From Caryophanales bacterium UBA1744 (lineage in GTDB: Bacteria > Bacillota_I > Bacilli_A > RFN20 > CAG-826), in contig DCHU01000029.1 of the NCBI GenBank assembly GCA_002314915.1, positions 11,062 to 33,375 on the forward strand: a stretch of 22,314 nt of DNA. The letters run 5' to 3'. Position 1 is the first letter of the stretch, and the number at the start of each line of letters is the position of its first letter. The translations under genes and the position numbers were made by a program. The notes beneath the pieces are model-generated. The model worked only from the letters and a program-made list of their open reading frames with translations. It was not told the origin of the DNA and made no database searches. Positions 20,530-22,314 of this stretch are shown here, one piece after another.

Positions 20530-22314
20530 TTAAATATCGTACTTCGCTTTGATCTGAGCTGGTGTTCTTAAGAACAACGTCATGATTGGGAGAGTTCCGA
20601 TGAATGTTGATACAGCGAATATCGCGAGTCCGATGAGGAGGAACACAGGGACGCTTGTCATCGCGACAACAGTGCCGAATACGCTATTGATGAGCGTTGA
20701 CAGTCCGCTATAGACGACGCAGCCGATGATGTATCCGGTGATTGTGAACACAGTCGTGAGTATCATGGATTCGAGCATGTACTTTCCAACGATACCTGCT
20801 CTCTTGGAGCCAAGCGAACGGTAGACGCCGATTGTGTAGATATCAGCCAGTGTGCGGCTTCTCATGATGAAGAAGATGAATAATCCCGCGATTGCAAAGC
20901 AAACGGCGAAGATGGTAAGGAACACGGCTCTAGAAGAGGCTTCGCTCGCGACCTTCTCTTTGTATTGGATGTTGTAGGTTGTGTCAAATGTCATTCCTTT
21001 TGTTTCAAAGAAATCCTTCGCAGCCTTTACATCGTTTGTTTCAAAGAGACAGTAGGTGATGCTGTAGTTGACGTTTGCGATGTTCTTGTCGAGGAATGGT
21101 CCGTAAGTCTGTGTGTAGTATCCACCAGATACTAAACCGACGACCGTGTATTCCTGTTCGTTTGAAGTGATTTTGTCACCGATTTTGTACTCGCAGTAAG
21201 CTGAGACAACAATCTCGTTAGACTTCTTAGGTTCAGAGCCCTTTACTATGTAAGATGTGAGCTCGTTATAACCGGTATAATCATTGAAGTATGATCCCAT
21301 GGATACCGCTTTAAGATTTGTTTGGTTGGTGAGAAGCGCGGCGTCTGAGCAATACAACTCTTTGTCGAACTTGAATGTTCCAACGACCGTGTATCCACCA
21401 ACATTCTCGCTTCCATCGCATACGAAACCACCATCTGGAACCACGATTTGCATATCGTCTGGGGTATAGTAAGTCATTCCTTCAACCATCGTGTCCAAGA
21501 CAAGGCACTCCTTGACGTTGACGTCATCAACGACATCACGTCCTTTTGTGACCGTGTAATGACCCTGCTCAATTTCTTTTGTGATGTGGGCGGCTTGTCC
21601 CTCATAAGTGTAGACACGCTCCATCGCAATCGAGTCGCTATACATGTAGACAACGTTGCGATCATTCGTGGATATTCCGACGATTGTCATGATCTTATCA
21701 TTATATTGATCGTTTATCCTTTTCCCGAGGAACGATTGCTTTGTTGTTGAGGTTGAGAAGTCTCTCATGAGGTTCTCGATGAGGTTCTCTGAGATGACGA
21801 TTTCTCCGTCGTTTTCGACTCCTCTTCCATATTTGATATCAACTTTTTCCTTGTCGAATGGGAGCTTCAAAGCGTTGAAATCTGAAGAGATATACTCTGT
21901 AAAAGTGATGTCTTCTTGGTATGTGAGGTATGTTCCATACATCATCTCAACGTTTGTGATATGGCCTTTGTCATATGCCTCGTAGATGACATCTTCGTCA
22001 CCCCATCTGAGATTGAGGACGCCATAATAGCCATCCGCATATCCAAATTGGGAGTCGTCTGTCATCGTGTTATTGACATAGGAGACTGAGGCGACCGCGA
22101 AGATAAGACCCATCATAAACATGGAAGCATAGAGGAACTTGGTTCTCTTTTTGTTTCCGGAGAATAACGATACCCATGAGGTTAAGAAGGAATTGAGGAG
22201 AGCTTTGAAGCCACGTTTTCCCTTCTTTGTGTCATCGTAGAATGAGTTGTCATATGTGACGGCAGACTCTTCGTTCTTGACGATGGTTTTTCTCTTGCCG
22301 TCGATGATCTTAAG
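20530..22314 (-). CDS. FtsX/MacB-type ABC transporter permease, 5' truncated by window edge
   Basis: The frame is open to the last base of the window, so 594 C-terminal residues are seen; the Met at 22122 is internal. Residues 1-58 are cytoplasmic and charged and begin with LKIIDGKRKT, which looks like the end of an ABC ATPase domain, so the whole gene is probably an ATPase-permease fusion. A first membrane helix (about 59-80) is followed by a large extracellular domain (to about 455). The FtsX domain then has three helices and the coupling motif YRSLGSKRAGIVGKYMLESM. The end PAQIKAKYDI is typical of the Firmicute branch. MacB-type pumps do not move solutes through the membrane but use ATP to drive work outside it, such as export of peptides or lipoproteins. 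Substrate unknown. A terminator follows. Confidence 0.85.
   Translation of the reverse strand, partial: LKIIDGKRKTIVKNEESAVTYDNSFYDDTKKGKRGFKALLNSFLTSWVSLFSGNKKRTKFLYASMFMMGLIFAVASVSYVNNTMTDDSQFGYADGYYGVLNLRWGDEDVIYEAYDKGHITNVEMMYGTYLTYQEDITFTEYISSDFNALKLPFDKEKVDIKYGRGVENDGEIVISENLIENLMRDFSTSTTKQSFLGKRINDQYNDKIMTIVGISTNDRNVVYMYSDSIAMERVYTYEGQAAHITKEIEQGHYTVTKGRDVVDDVNVKECLVLDTMVEGMTYYTPDDMQIVVPDGGFVCDGSENVGGYTVVGTFKFDKELYCSDAALLTNQTNLKAVSMGSYFNDYTGYNELTSYIVKGSEPKKSNEIVVSAYCEYKIGDKITSNEQEYTVVGLVSGGYYTQTYGPFLDKNIANVNYSITYCLFETNDVKAAKDFFETKGMTFDTTYNIQYKEKVASEASSRAVFLTIFAVCFAIAGLFIFFIMRSRTLADIYTIGVYRSLGSKRAGIVGKYMLESMILTTVFTITGYIIGCVVYSGLSTLINSVFGTVVAMTSVPVFLLIGLAIFAVSTFIGTLPIMTLFLRTPAQIKAKYDI

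Overview
The window looks like a chromosomal stretch of a moderately low-GC Firmicute, most likely an uncultured gut or rumen lineage of Bacilli near the Erysipelotrichia/Mollicutes branch. This rests on Shine-Dalgarno sites of the AGGAGG type, Firmicute-style lipoproteins on Ser/Thr/Glu/Lys-rich tethers, a Rex repressor, a CsoR-CopA copper module, YwaF-type and FtsX-type membrane proteins, and a clear Mollicutes-like preference for TAA stops (19 TAA, 1 TAG, 0 TGA among 20 gene ends). The species cannot be named from the sequence. No rRNA, CRISPR array, insertion sequence or phage structural gene is visible, and no gene-free stretch exceeds 300 bases.

Layout. Positions 1-1665 (+) hold the 3' part of a surface protein with repeated bacterial Ig-like domains ending in a VanZ-like membrane domain. 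Positions 1699-7487 (-) carry a flavin reductase-like gene coupled to a lipoprotein, a YwaF-like membrane protein, a secreted endonuclease I lipoprotein, two tandem paralogous small membrane proteins, tRNA-His, a Nudix hydrolase and a small protein resembling PBECR-type nuclease domains. Positions 7556-8266 (+) encode a SpoU/TrmH RNA methyltransferase, convergent with rex. Positions 9063-11854 (-) are a csoR-copA copper operon whose copA ends in a CopZ-like domain with its own internal ribosome binding site. Divergent from it (+) are a CobW-family G3E GTPase, a PAP2 phosphatase, a VanH-like D-2-hydroxyacid (D-lactate) dehydrogenase and a large acidic lipoprotein. The last part (-) holds a Cthe_2159-like beta-helix lipoprotein, an unknown membrane protein and the 3' part of an FtsX/MacB-type ABC transporter permease.

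How the parts fit. Most of the window serves the cell surface: three lipoproteins with low-complexity tethers or acidic bodies, an Ig-like protein, a polysaccharide-binding-type beta-helix protein and a nuclease that could release nucleotides from external DNA. The metal part is a self-contained copper circuit: CsoR should sit on an operator lying exactly between the -35 and -10 boxes of its own promoter, and CopA exports Cu(I). The GTPase beside it has its own promoter and strongly C-ending codons, which suggests high expression. Rex and the D-lactate dehydrogenase fit a fermentative metabolism.

No gene set here is clearly a new multi-gene system. The best leads are the Ig-VanZ fusion, the PBECR-like gene, the internal CopZ start within copA, a class of apparently leaderless genes, and several perfect palindromes placed on promoters.
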